Positions 42,650 through 51,204 are shown, numbered from the stretch's first letter. The stretch is DNA of 64,000 nucleotides from Actinomycetes bacterium (GCA_021791145.1 JAJYXE010000037.1:38190-102189), one strand, 5' to 3'. Translations and numbers: made by a program. Notes: generated from the letters alone by a model not told the origin.

Positions 42650-43075
42650 GTGAGGATGCCGCGCACGCATCGAACGGTTTCATGCACTCCGGACGCGGCG
42701 AAGAAACGAGCGGCGATTGCCATGGCCTACCTGGAGGCAGCCGACTGCATCCTCAAGGAACGCTCCGGGTTGAAGGAAGAAAACCTCTCGGTTGCCGCAG
42801 GAAACGCCGTCCTTGCGGGAATCGCAGCATCGGATGCCATCTGTGGCAAGCGTCTGAGGAAGGTCCACCGGGGGGACGATCACCGAGGAGCCGCCGATCT
42901 GTTGCGCAGTGCCGTCCCGGACGGCAAGCAGTTGGCGACGAAGCTTGGTCGACTTCTGGACGTGAAGGATGAGGCTCACTACGGCATCTACTTCGTATCG
43001 GCCCGCAAGGCGTCTGATGCTGTCAGGGCGGCCCGGACACTCGTCCGGAGGGCCCAAACCGAAGTAGAACGATGA
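42650..43075 (+). CDS. HEPN-like protein, partner of the nucleotidyltransferase
   Basis: 141 residues from GTG 42650, immediately after the upstream stop; ATG 42656 is possible. It is mainly helical (AAIAMAYLEAADCIL, GNAVLAGIAASDAICG) and ends with LLDVKDEAHYG and DAVRAARTLVRRA, matching HEPN-type helical bundles. The usual RNase motif R-x4-6-H is not clearly placed, so nuclease activity is uncertain. Context supports the call more than sequence. Confidence 0.72.
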   Translation: MRMPRTHRTVSCTPDAAKKRAAIAMAYLEAADCILKERSGLKEENLSVAAGNAVLAGIAASDAICGKRLRKVHRGDDHRGAADLLRSAVPDGKQLATKLGRLLDVKDEAHYGIYFVSARKASDAVRAARTLVRRAQTEVER

Positions 43076-43160
43076 CAAGCGGAGCTGCCCCATACCATCG
43101 AGGGCCAGTTGCCGCCGAGGTGACTCCGAACGCCGGGTAGTCGCGAGGCTGAGTGGTCCG

Positions 43161-43622
43161 TCAAAGCCTCCGAGGGTGGTCACCGACCCAGGGCTCAACC
43201 GTGACCCAACCCGAGCCGAACTGCTCGTCGAGGAGTGCTCGCGCAGTGTCCACATTCCCGAGCACGCGGACCAAGATCGAGTTCGACGCGGGGTCTGGCC
43301 CCCAGGCGACTGGCGTGATGCCCGCATTGTCCAGGAGGCGCCGAGTTTCGCCGATCGTGGGCGTCATTGACGCGAGCTCCTGCCAGGTGTGAGCCACCCG
43401 AGAGACGACGAACTTCCTGCCCAGCTCGGTCGCCAATCGCTCGATCTCCTCTACGAAGCGGCTGACCCGACTGCTTGACTCGACGACGAAGATGTGCAGC
43501 GTGTCTGTGGCCGCTGGCTGAAGCCCTCCGTAGACATCGCTGTAGCGGGAAGTACCGAGCGCGTAGACTTCGGTCGCGAGGGGATTGGAACGTGTGGGCA
43601 GCGCCGCTTCCCGATCACTCAT
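43161..43622 (-). CDS. Hypothetical protein
   Basis: 153 residues from ATG 43622; the frame runs to 43661. Balanced, protein-like composition (LHIFVVESSSRVSRFVEEIE, NSILVRVLGNVDTARALLDE), with a strand-helix pattern, no membrane helix, and no family I can name. It is convergent with the HEPN-like gene. Confidence 0.6.
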   Translation of the reverse strand: MSDREAALPTRSNPLATEVYALGTSRYSDVYGGLQPAATDTLHIFVVESSSRVSRFVEEIERLATELGRKFVVSRVAHTWQELASMTPTIGETRRLLDNAGITPVAWGPDPASNSILVRVLGNVDTARALLDEQFGSGWVTVEPWVGDHPRRL

Positions 43623-43725
43623 GCTGACATAGTCGCGCCTTCGGGCGCCCCCTATCCGCACCCCGCTCGCCAGCTCACTCCGACACCTACCGCCGGTCTG
43701 CGGTTACTTGCTCGTGCGCACCCAG

Positions 43726-44979
43726 CTACCGTGCACGTGAGACCGCAAACATCCCAATGGCGAATTGACAGCAAGGTAGCTTGGATTGGTACCAGCTGTT
43801 CTGGGTCGGCAGAAACACATCGAGGCGGTTGTGCAGCCCTTGATAGAAGAGCGAGGAACCGTCAGGCGACCAAGCCGTCCTGCCGTACAACTGTGCATTC
43901 CACGAGGGAACGCGCGTCACCGTATGCCGTTGTCCTGAAAGCGACAGGATCACCTCCTCGGTCCTGGCCTTCCGAGCAGGCGCAACCGCGGCTTCGGCCG
44001 CGAGCTCCCCTCCTCCTGGCGCGAATCCAGCGTCGCGTACATACCCTGTGTCATAGACGCCGAGGGGAACCCAGCCAACGGTTCCGGGTTGCGCTGGGAA
44101 CGAGCGTCGCCCGCCCGTGACGAGATCGACGACGCGGAGCGTCCTACAGACTGTGTACTCGTAGTTGCCGGGTGTGGCCTTCACATAGCGACAGCCGGAT
44201 CCATAGGCGAGGAGCCGGGCATCGGCTGCGAACACGGCGTCTGAACCCCGCGCGCCGACTCGCCCGACAACTCGCGGCGCGGCACCCGACCGCCAGAGCT
44301 CGAGCTCTCCACGTTGGGTCAACAAGAGAAACCCCGCGTCGGTTCCCCGGATGATCCGCGTGTGGGGCGGAAGCGTCACGACGGGGCCGAGTCGGCCGCT
44401 CGTGACCGAAACGGGCTGGACACCGTGTCTGTGAACGAGCCAGACCTGGTCGGGCGTTATAGAAGGAACGAAGCTTGTGGCATGTCCGAGCAAGCGGACA
44501 CGACCTTTGAAATTGTTCGCCAGAGCGGACACGCCGCGGTCGCCGTCATAGACGAGGTACCTGCCGACGTCGAGGATCGACTCGCGGAAGTCACTACCCG
44601 GAAGCACCCGAATCGAGAGGCGGCCGGTCCCGACGTGTTCGACGAGCACGGGTGTCACGTTGATCAACGGCCCGGCTGGCCATCGCGTTGTCGCCGGCAA
44701 CACCCCGGGGGGCCACAGAAGGACTGTCGTGTGGGCCAACGCGTTCGCATCGACCGAGGGGACGTTGTCCGGCAGCGCTGCGGGGGTGGTCGGGGTTCGA
44801 CCTCCACCGCTCGCGACCACCCCGCCTACGGTCCCTGCGATCGCGAGGATGAGCACAACGACCAGGCCGATGCGAAGACGGCGCGACCTTTCTCGCGAGC
44901 GAGCCTCGGGGATGATGGCCTGGGGGGCTTGCCGCGGTTCGACCGCCACGGTATAGGAAGGACGTTCGAGCAGCTTCAC
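43726..44979 (-). CDS. Single-pass membrane protein with extracellular propeller-like domain
   Basis: 417 residues. A basic cytoplasmic tail (ARSRERSRRLR) leads into one helix (residues 36-55, GLVVVLILAIAGTVGGVVA). About 350 outside residues follow, with repeating blocks such as VFAADARLLAYGSG and AWSPDGSSLFYQG, as in WD40/TolB-like propellers. It is seven bases after the GntR-type gene and presumably regulated by it. Its layout matches the other surface proteins at 47396, 54265, 57136 and 58696, though its outside repeats are of another kind. Confidence 0.75.
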   Translation of the reverse strand: MKLLERPSYTVAVEPRQAPQAIIPEARSRERSRRLRIGLVVVLILAIAGTVGGVVASGGGRTPTTPAALPDNVPSVDANALAHTTVLLWPPGVLPATTRWPAGPLINVTPVLVEHVGTGRLSIRVLPGSDFRESILDVGRYLVYDGDRGVSALANNFKGRVRLLGHATSFVPSITPDQVWLVHRHGVQPVSVTSGRLGPVVTLPPHTRIIRGTDAGFLLLTQRGELELWRSGAAPRVVGRVGARGSDAVFAADARLLAYGSGCRYVKATPGNYEYTVCRTLRVVDLVTGGRRSFPAQPGTVGWVPLGVYDTGYVRDAGFAPGGGELAAEAAVAPARKARTEEVILSLSGQRHTVTRVPSWNAQLYGRTAWSPDGSSLFYQGLHNRLDVFLPTQNSWYQSKLPCCQFAIGMFAVSRAR

Positions 44980-44986
44980 GCTGGGC

Positions 44987-45382
44987 TCAGTTCGGAAAGG
45001 TCTGGAGCAGGGCGACCAGGTCGTCTCGGCGGTACCCGTTGAGGCGGCCGAGCTCGAGGAGTTCCTTCATCCGCTCGATGACCTCGGTTCGCTCGGGGGT
45101 GCCTGCAACCTTGATGCCCCGTCCCCTGCCGATCTCGAGAAGTCCTTGGTCTCGCAGGAGACGGAGCGCCTTGAACACGGTGTTCGTGTTCACTTCCAGG
45201 ACCGCTGCGAGATCCTTCGCCTGGGGCATCCGGTCGCCCGCCTTCGCCTCTCCTTCCGAAATCGCCCGGCGCAGCTCGATTGCGACCTGTTCGTGAAGCA
45301 GCGTGGGGTCGCTGCGATCGACGGCGGCAAGGCGGAGACGCGCCTCCTCGGTGCTCTGGGACCCTCGAGGGCTCTTCGCCAT
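44987..45382 (-). CDS. GntR-family regulator, YtrA-like short form
   Basis: 131 residues from ATG 45382. DPTLLHEQVAIELRRAISEGE and AGDRMPQAKDLAAVLEVNTNTVFKAL form the GntR winged helix, then RDQGLLEIGRGRGIKVAG. The short C-terminal part (EVIERMKELLELGRLNGYRR) is the YtrA dimerisation type with no ligand-binding domain. YtrA-like regulators normally repress the operon they lead. Here the partner is the membrane protein seven bases downstream. A 6-bp inverted repeat lies 29 bases upstream. Confidence 0.9.
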   Translation of the reverse strand: MAKSPRGSQSTEEARLRLAAVDRSDPTLLHEQVAIELRRAISEGEAKAGDRMPQAKDLAAVLEVNTNTVFKALRLLRDQGLLEIGRGRGIKVAGTPERTEVIERMKELLELGRLNGYRRDDLVALLQTFPN

Positions 45383-45410
45383 AACACTAGTAACTCTAGC
45401 GTCAGTCTGT

Positions 45411-45430
45411 GTAGAGATCAAGACCTCTAC
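45411..45430. promoter_or_regulatory. Inverted repeat, candidate operator of the GntR-type gene
   Basis: GTAGAG, eight bases, CTCTAC, upstream of the GntR-type start in AT-rich surroundings (TAACACTAGTAACTC toward the gene). Position and symmetry suit binding by the dimeric product. Confidence 0.5.
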
Positions 45431-45515
45431 AGCGAGGCCGCCCCCAACCGCGCGCCCCCGAATGCCGGTCGCAGAGATACCTGCACCCGCGACCGAACGC
45501 CGGGGGCGGGACACG

Positions 45516-45851
45516 TCAGTCAGCCGCCCTGGCTCCTAGATCCCGCAGCTCCTCTTCCAACCGTTGGTTCGGTGGGCGTGGCACTCGTGGCTCACGATCG
45601 CCGGCATCTCCTCCACCGCGATTCTCGAAGCTGATCACCACCCATGAGCCACGCTCGACGACCGCTCCTGCTGATGGGTCCTGACCGGTGACGACTCAAT
45701 TGCCTGGCCAGGTGAGAGCACCGAGAGGGGGGCCATCAAGGCGCCCGCTGGTGAGAACGACGTCGGCAGAATTGGCGAAGCCGCGAGCGCTCTCGATCGA
45801 AAGCCCGACGAAGGCGGGCACGACTACTGACTGCGGGGCAGAACGAGGCAT
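45516..45851 (-). pseudogene. PASTA-domain protein interrupted by an in-frame TGA
   Basis: From ATG 45851 (or GTG 45902) the frame reads VVVPAFVGLSIESARGFA and PPLGALTWPGN, the PASTA pattern. It meets TGA at 45698-45696, then continues without a shift as VVTGQDPSAGAVVERGSWVV for a further 60 codons to TGA at 45518-45516. A single change in what was probably a Trp or other codon explains it. PASTA domains bind peptidoglycan or beta-lactam-like ligands outside the cell, but no membrane helix is encoded here. Confidence 0.75.
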
Positions 45852-46053
45852 GGCGGTCTCGCAACGGACTCTATGCCGAGCCGTGTCGTGCGGTTCCTTC
45901 ACGTTCAGGGGACAAGTGGCGCGTCTCCTATTGCCGCACGTCGGCCTCGCTGGACGCGTCTCCGACCGTTACCCGGGATCGAGATGCTCGCTTGCCCCAG
46001 GGACCGCACATGGGCCTGTCGCTCTCCGCGACTCCACGAACAACAATGGACGC

Positions 46054-46638
46054 ATGAGTCAGACACCACCTGACGGGCTCCCCAGATACCGCATGTTGAC
46101 GGGCCCCGACGACGCCACGTTCTGCGCTCGGGTGAGCGAGGCCCTCGACCTCGGCTACCAGCTGGCCGGCGCGCCAGCACTGAGCTTCGACGGCGAGCGG
46201 GCAGTCGCCGCTCAGGCCGTCCTCTGGCTCCACGAGATCGTCGAAGGCGGACGAGCGAACCTTCGGTCGACCCTCGATCTCCTCTACGAGAAGCAGCTCG
46301 AGGTGCTCCAATCGGTCCGTCGCAGCGTGGCGGACGTCGCCACCGCGCGTAAGCGGCTCGAGCTGCAGGTGACACAGCTGGAGAAGGCAACAGAGAAATG
46401 GGCCGGCGAGGCGGAGGGCGCTGCAGCCCGACGTGATGGTGGCCTCGATCGCGGAAGCAAGCGTCACGTCGATGCTCGGGTCGTTCGTGGCGGACGAGCT
46501 GAGGAAGCTGGCGGGGATGCGAGATGCGGGGGCTTTGAGCCAAGAGGAATACGACGGCCAGAAAGCGAAGCTGCTCTCCCAATCGTGATCACGTACGAAA
46601 GTGACTGCCCTTATCGTCGACGCCAACGCCGTCGATGA
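46054..46638 (+). CDS. DUF1737 domain joined to a PspA-like segment, probably frameshifted
   Basis: From ATG 46054 the first 60 residues are DUF1737 (PRYRMLTGPDDATFCARVSE, FDGERAVAAQAVLW). They are followed by a coiled-coil stretch (YEKQLEVLQSVRRSVADVAT, ARKRLELQVTQLEKA) that matches the N-terminal helices of PspA/Vipp1. After about residue 125 the frame turns Arg/Gly-rich and loses quality, while a SHOCT domain appears in the next frame at 46433. The true product is therefore uncertain: a chimera, or a frameshifted gene. Confidence 0.55.
   Translation: MSQTPPDGLPRYRMLTGPDDATFCARVSEALDLGYQLAGAPALSFDGERAVAAQAVLWLHEIVEGGRANLRSTLDLLYEKQLEVLQSVRRSVADVATARKRLELQVTQLEKATEKWAGEAEGAAARRDGGLDRGSKRHVDARVVRGGRAEEAGGDARCGGFEPRGIRRPESEAALPIVITYESDCPYRRRQRRR
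46433..46588 (+). CDS. SHOCT-domain segment in a shifted frame
   Basis: From GTG 46433 (ATG 46436 next) the plus-one frame encodes MVASIAEASVTSMLG and then ELRKLAGMRDAGALSQEEYD with KAKLLSQS and a stop. This is a good SHOCT C-terminal motif (residues about 25-50). No ribosome site lies at the right distance. It is either a small separate protein or the lost C-terminus of the DUF1737 gene. Confidence 0.6.
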   Translation: MMVASIAEASVTSMLGSFVADELRKLAGMRDAGALSQEEYDGQKAKLLSQS

Positions 46639-46811
46639 AGCACAGCAACGCCGGCTAGGCGTGCAGCGTCGCGCCTCGGGCCGGGGCCACAGTCCGTTCC
46701 GCCTTCGACATACGTGCCGGCGAAAAAGACACGCGAACCCTGAAACACTCGACCGCCTCGGTACATGTAGATAGGGAGCAGGACGGGCAGAGGGACAAGG
46801 TTCGGGGGGCG

Positions 46812-47399
46812 ATGGACGACGGGCGAAAGGAGCGCTTCCGCACCCTGTACCTCTCAGCGCGGCCGCGGGTCCTGGCATACGCGCTCCGCCGGGCCGCGAC
46901 CGCCCAAGACGCTGCCGACGTGGTCGCCGAGACCTTCGCCATCGCCTGGCGGCGGCTCGACGACGTGCCGGAGGGCGACGACGCGCTTCTCTGGCTCTAC
47001 GTCACCGCGCGACATGTCCTCGCCAACGAGGCACGCCGTGCCCAGACGCGCTCGAACCTCGTCGCACGGATCGGTTCGGTCCTCGCGGATCAGGAGACCA
47101 CGGTGCGGCCAATCGACGAGGGCGCCTTGATCGCCATCGCCGCCCTGCGGGCACTCTCCGACGAAGACCGCGAGGTGCTCATGCTCGCCGCGTGGGAAGG
47201 GTTGGACTCCGTTGCCATCGGTCGCGTCCTCGGCTGTTCACCAACTGCAGCCCGGATCAGGCTCCATCGCGCGAGGAGGCGGCTCGCAGAGAAGGTCGCG
47301 GACCTCTCGGGTGAAGACACAAGAGAGAAACGTCCGGTGCCTGCCGGACATGAAGAGGGAGAGGGTGCCGCGATCAGCGGCACCCAAGAACAGGGATGA
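46812..47399 (+). CDS. ECF-family RNA polymerase sigma factor
   Basis: 195 residues from ATG 46812. Region 2 is FRTLYLSARPRVLAYALRR with AADVVAETFAIAWRRLDD. Region 4 is LSDEDREVLMLAAWEGLDSV, then AIGRVLGCSPTAARIRLHRARRRL. It should direct RNA polymerase to a small regulon. Its stop overlaps the start of a single-pass membrane protein gene, an arrangement normally used for sigma/anti-sigma pairs. A 40-residue polar tail follows region 4. Confidence 0.93.
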   Translation: MDDGRKERFRTLYLSARPRVLAYALRRAATAQDAADVVAETFAIAWRRLDDVPEGDDALLWLYVTARHVLANEARRAQTRSNLVARIGSVLADQETTVRPIDEGALIAIAALRALSDEDREVLMLAAWEGLDSVAIGRVLGCSPTAARIRLHRARRRLAEKVADLSGEDTREKRPVPAGHEEGEGAAISGTQEQG

Positions 47400-49063
47400 G
47401 CGCCATGGACGAGTTCACTGTGTTGGAGGGAGCCGACCCCGTCGACCGCCGCGCAGTCGAGCGCGCGCTCTCGCATGCGGTCTTCGACGAGTTGTTCGAC
47501 CAACTGGTCGCCGATCCAGTGGAGCGTTCCGTCGAACCCGTGATGGTGCGCCGATTCCCGCCCCGTCGGTCGGCCAGACGCCGCTGGCCCGTGCTGGTGG
47601 CCGTAGCGGCGGCAGTCGTCGTGGTCCTCTCCACCCTCGCAGGTGTCGGTGTCCTCGGCGGCGGAGGGCTCGGCCGATCCTTCACGACCTCGTGGAAGGC
47701 CGCACGGCCGTTCGTCCACGCGAGCTCCCGAGGAGCCACGACGCGGCGCGGCACGTGGCGGCTGGTCGACGACCTCCTCACAGGGTCCTGGCAGCAGAAC
47801 GTCTACGGCCCCCCTCCGGGGCAGTTCTCGTGCTCGCCGGCCGGCGCATGCTATGTACTCGCTGGAAAGTACCTTTCGGCGAGCGCCGCGGCACCGGTCT
47901 CCGAGTCCCTCTACGTGACCACGGACGACGGCGCCACATGGACGGTGCTACCGCTGCCCTCGGGGTTCTTGACCACGACCCCGCTCGAGTGCAGCGGCGC
48001 ACAGTGGTGCGCCGCTGGTGGGTCCTACGACGGCCAGCCGGTGCTCGCGGTGACGAGAGACGGCGGTCACGCGTTCACGATCGACCCGCTCCCTACAGGA
48101 GTCGGCACGCTCCGGTCGCTGTCATGCCCTTCGACGGGTGTCTGCGCAGGTCTGGTGGCGACGGGCCACACACCACCGAGCGACGCCACGCTCCTCGTGA
48201 CCGACGACGGAGGCTCGACCTTCCACGACGAGCCGATCGTCGCGGGCGATTCGATGATCGACCTCGCGTGCGCGTCGAGCAGAGTCTGCACGGTCGTCGG
48301 CTCGACGGGCGCCTCGGTCGACACAAGAGTACCCGTGGGCGTCTCGGCGGTCACGACCAACCAGGGACGGACGTGGACGTCCCGTTCTCTTCCCACCGGC
48401 TTTGGGATCAATGCGGACAGCACGTCACTGGCGTGCGCCGACGCACAGCACTGCTTCGTGACCGGGTCCATCCCCATCCCGGTCCACAACCCGGCGAAGT
48501 GTGCGTCGATGCCGAACAGGTTCAAGACACCGCCGCCTGGGACACACGGAATGCCGGCGATGAGCCCACAGGTGGCGGCGATCTCGAAGGTGGAGACGAA
48601 GCTCGCCGCCGCGGCGGCCGCCAAAGAGCAGGTGACGACAGGCGTCACCTCGTGCACGAACGGCCGCGTCACAACAGTCGCTGACGTCGCCTCGAGCAGC
48701 GACGGCGGGTTGACCTGGACGCCTGAGATGCTGCCATCCGACGTGCCGAAGCCACGGCTCGACGGCCTTTCGTGCCCAACGGCCACCGAGTGCTGGGCCG
48801 CTGGCACAGAACTGGTCCGCGAACAGGTTGGAAAGACGACCGACATGAGCTCCCCAGTCCTCATCGGTACGACGGACGGAGGCTCGACGTGGTCAAAGGT
48901 CGTGTTCAGCGTCCCGGCGACAGCGCCGGACACCACAGGCCAGTCCTACATCTCGATGGGCTCGGTCACCTGCCCGACGACAAGGGTCTGCCTGGCGAGA
49001 GGAGGGGCCGCAGAGGGCTCCGGTTACGCCGCGGTGTACAGCCTTGTCGTGCCCGGCGGCTGA
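47396..49063 (+). CDS. Single-pass membrane protein with Asp-box repeats, coupled to an ECF sigma factor
   Basis: 555 residues from ATG 47396, overlapping the sigma gene stop. The cytoplasmic 62 residues contain a helical segment (RRAVERALSHAVFDELFDQL) and a basic stretch (RRFPPRRSARRR). One helix follows (64-88), then an extracellular region with Asp-box turns (TDDGATW, TDDGGSTF, SSDGGLTW, TTDGGSTW) and recurring paired cysteines (CPSTGVCAG, CPTATECWA, CPTTRVCLA). This is the sialidase/BNR propeller architecture. Position suggests it controls the sigma factor across the membrane, but the cytoplasmic part lacks a recognisable anti-sigma zinc motif. Confidence 0.82.
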   Translation: MSAMDEFTVLEGADPVDRRAVERALSHAVFDELFDQLVADPVERSVEPVMVRRFPPRRSARRRWPVLVAVAAAVVVVLSTLAGVGVLGGGGLGRSFTTSWKAARPFVHASSRGATTRRGTWRLVDDLLTGSWQQNVYGPPPGQFSCSPAGACYVLAGKYLSASAAAPVSESLYVTTDDGATWTVLPLPSGFLTTTPLECSGAQWCAAGGSYDGQPVLAVTRDGGHAFTIDPLPTGVGTLRSLSCPSTGVCAGLVATGHTPPSDATLLVTDDGGSTFHDEPIVAGDSMIDLACASSRVCTVVGSTGASVDTRVPVGVSAVTTNQGRTWTSRSLPTGFGINADSTSLACADAQHCFVTGSIPIPVHNPAKCASMPNRFKTPPPGTHGMPAMSPQVAAISKVETKLAAAAAAKEQVTTGVTSCTNGRVTTVADVASSSDGGLTWTPEMLPSDVPKPRLDGLSCPTATECWAAGTELVREQVGKTTDMSSPVLIGTTDGGSTWSKVVFSVPATAPDTTGQSYISMGSVTCPTTRVCLARGGAAEGSGYAAVYSLVVPGG

Positions 49064-49179
49064 ACTTCAGACGCGTCCCGTACTCCGTCACCTACCACGC
49101 TCCGAATTCTGGCAGCCTCGCCCCACAGCACCGCCGGGTCTGCGCGCGCCGACATGGCGCCGTCAGGCTCGGTCACTAC

Positions 49180-49476
49180 CTAACGCGGTGGGTCCTTATC
49201 GGGCTTAGGAATGGTCCTACTCATCAGCATCACGATGCCTACCCCGGCAACGGCGAGACCAAGGATGCCAAACACGATGCCGTTAAGCGTGAAAGCGAGA
49301 AGCCAGAACAGGACAAGGAGCGCTCCCCAACGCAAATCAAGGCCACCGGCACGACTGAACGCTACTCCCGTGGTCCTGTACTTCCCGTCACCCCGTCCCC
49401 GAACGTCCGCGTATCCGATGACAGGGAACTCGCCCATACCCCGGCTGGTGGCGCCACGTCCCACGACGGCACACAT
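49180..49476 (-). CDS. Small membrane protein
   Basis: 98 residues from ATG 49476; ATG 49437 and the frame to 49575 are alternatives. The second half forms two membrane helices (WGALLVLFWLLAFTLNGIVF and GILGLAVAGVGIVMLM), ending in a charged tail (IPKPDKDPPR). No family recognised. Confidence 0.6.
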   Translation of the reverse strand: MCAVVGRGATSRGMGEFPVIGYADVRGRGDGKYRTTGVAFSRAGGLDLRWGALLVLFWLLAFTLNGIVFGILGLAVAGVGIVMLMSRTIPKPDKDPPR

Positions 49477-49580
49477 GCGTTCCCCGGGTTTGTAGGCCGA
49501 TCTACGCGAGCAAAGGCTCCGGGATAGCCGCTTGCGGTGGTGCTCCGGTTGTCCCTCCGCCTGCGGAGCGGGCATCCGTC

Positions 49581-49796
49581 GTGGCGTGCTGCAAGGCGAG
49601 CCAGGGAAAGGCGCCAGGCGTGGCTATCTCCGCCTGGGACGTTGCGCACGCGCTTGGAGGGCCGACCCGTCCCCTCGGCCCGCTTGTGACCTGGGGCATC
49701 CTCGACCACGCCAGCGACGCGACTCGCAGTGGCCATCGGCGCTCCTACTTTGTACGAGCGGGGGTCTGCGATGCGCTCCGCGAGGTTCGTTCGTGA
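49581..49796 (+). CDS. Short ORF, possible fragment
   Basis: 71 residues from GTG 49581. ISAWDVAHALGGPTRPLGPL and GHRRSYFVRAGVCDALREV read like a genuine protein fragment, perhaps of a winged-helix type. There is no clear ribosome site and no recognised family. A further 200 bases to the right hold no gene that I can see. Confidence 0.35.
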   Translation: MACCKASQGKAPGVAISAWDVAHALGGPTRPLGPLVTWGILDHASDATRSGHRRSYFVRAGVCDALREVRS

Positions 49797-49994
49797 TGCG
49801 CGCCGCGGCACGGCTTACCTAACGCGCTGGCCGGCGTGCTCGGCCGCAGTGCCACGTACCGTGCGCCCCCAAATGTGAGCCTGGACGGAGCCTGCGCGCG
49901 CGGCATATCGCCGGGTCAATCCCCGTTCACCAAAGTGTTGTCACCTCGATCCGGTCCGCAGTTTGATCCGCCGGTCGCAGTACGTTCTTCCGAC

Positions 49995-51161
49995 TCAGCC
50001 AGCGCCGGATCGATCCACTACGTATTGGCGGAAGCCCGGGATCGAGAAGACGAGAAGGCCGTGATCAGGTGCGTGGATGATGCCCTTGCGGATCAGCGCG
50101 TCCCGAGTGGGAGACACTGCGGAGAGCTCCCGATTGAGTGCTCGCGCAACGTCACCTGAACGCACCCGGTCTCCTTCGAAGTTCATCAGTTCCGACATCG
50201 CGAACAGGTACCGGCGTTCGGACTCAGTGGCACCCTCGAAGCGCGCTCCGTAGATGCCGGACTCGATCTGGCGTTGCGCGTAGGGCTCCGCCGCCGCTAC
50301 GTGGCCGAGCGTGATTTCAATCGCTCCGTCCCGGGCAGCGGCCTCCCACGCTTCGAACGCGTAGAGCTGGAGAAAGTAGGGGTATCCATCGGCTACGGAG
50401 ACGACCCTCCCTAGCGCGTCTTCGGCCCAGCTCACACCTTCTTCCGCCGCTGGGTCGACCACTGCTGCTCGTGCCTCCCTTTCATGCAGGTTGTCCGTCG
50501 GCTCGTAACGGAACCGCTCGGTGTAGGTGGCGGCTCTGGCAATGTACGAGGGAAGGTGAGGCAAGCCCGCACCGATGAATGCGAACGGCAGTCGGTCACG
50601 TAGATCCTGAACCACATGTACAAGCGCGCCCAAGCTCGCGAGGCTGACCGACTGCAGCTCGTCCGCGATCAACGCGACCCCGAGGCCATCGTCGAGCGCA
50701 GCTTCTCCGAGCGAGGTGAGCACCCTAGCGAGGTCGTCGTATGCCGGCATAGATCGACCAGCACCGACGTTGCCGCCACTGCCGAGGACCTGCAGGCCAC
50801 CGCCTCGACGGAGGAACTGACCCACCCGACGGGTCAACTTGGCGCCCGGTCGCAAATGCCCGGCGAACCGACCGGCAACTGCCGCCAGTGCCACATCGAC
50901 GGCCAGACCGCGGCGCAGTTCGAGATAGGGCGCGTACCAGCCTGCGTGCGCCAACCGATCGGCGATCTCCTTCAGCAGAACCGTCTTGCCGACGCCCCGC
51001 AGCCCCACGTACATAAGACTGTTGGCCGAATAGCCGGCCTCAAGTTGGGTGCGGACGCTCTCGGCGAGAGCGAGCTGGTCCGTCCTGCCGACCAGGGCCC
51101 GAGGACGATCGCCCGCCCCGGGCGTGTAGGGATTGGGTCGAGGAGGGCCGTCAGTGCTCAT
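49995..51161 (-). CDS. AAA+ ATPase of the ORC/STAND-like type, orphan
   Basis: 388 residues from ATG 51161. P-loop VGLRGVGKTVLLKEI near residue 52, Walker B as VALIADELQSVS near 165, and GAGLPHLPS at sensor 1. A C-terminal winged helix-like part (SGDVARALNRELSAVSPTRDALIRKGII broken by turns) follows. Such ATPases occur in mobile elements and archaeal-type families with no set role. No partner gene is adjacent. Expression is probably controlled by the palindromes at 51171-51204. Confidence 0.82.
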   Translation of the reverse strand: MSTDGPPRPNPYTPGAGDRPRALVGRTDQLALAESVRTQLEAGYSANSLMYVGLRGVGKTVLLKEIADRLAHAGWYAPYLELRRGLAVDVALAAVAGRFAGHLRPGAKLTRRVGQFLRRGGGLQVLGSGGNVGAGRSMPAYDDLARVLTSLGEAALDDGLGVALIADELQSVSLASLGALVHVVQDLRDRLPFAFIGAGLPHLPSYIARAATYTERFRYEPTDNLHEREARAAVVDPAAEEGVSWAEDALGRVVSVADGYPYFLQLYAFEAWEAAARDGAIEITLGHVAAAEPYAQRQIESGIYGARFEGATESERRYLFAMSELMNFEGDRVRSGDVARALNRELSAVSPTRDALIRKGIIHAPDHGLLVFSIPGFRQYVVDRSGAG

Positions 51162-51170
51162 ACTCGGGTC

Positions 51171-51204
51171 ACTATAGCAGTGAGCTATACTATAAGACTT
51201 ATAG
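51171..51204. promoter_or_regulatory. Two adjacent palindromes at the ATPase promoter
   Basis: TATAGC-AGTGA-GCTATA (51173-51189) and the perfect CTATAAG-A-CTTATAG (51190-51204). On the minus strand TATAGT (51176-51171) lies nine bases before ATG 51161, so the transcript is near-leaderless. The palindromes overlap or precede the -10 box, so they are good operator candidates. Confidence 0.6.

Noticed and set aside
43682..43697. 15-bp sequence GACACCTACCGCCGG shared with 51332-51346 as element borders
   Set aside because: Too short and not linked to any recombinase or duplicated end; could be chance in GC-rich DNA.
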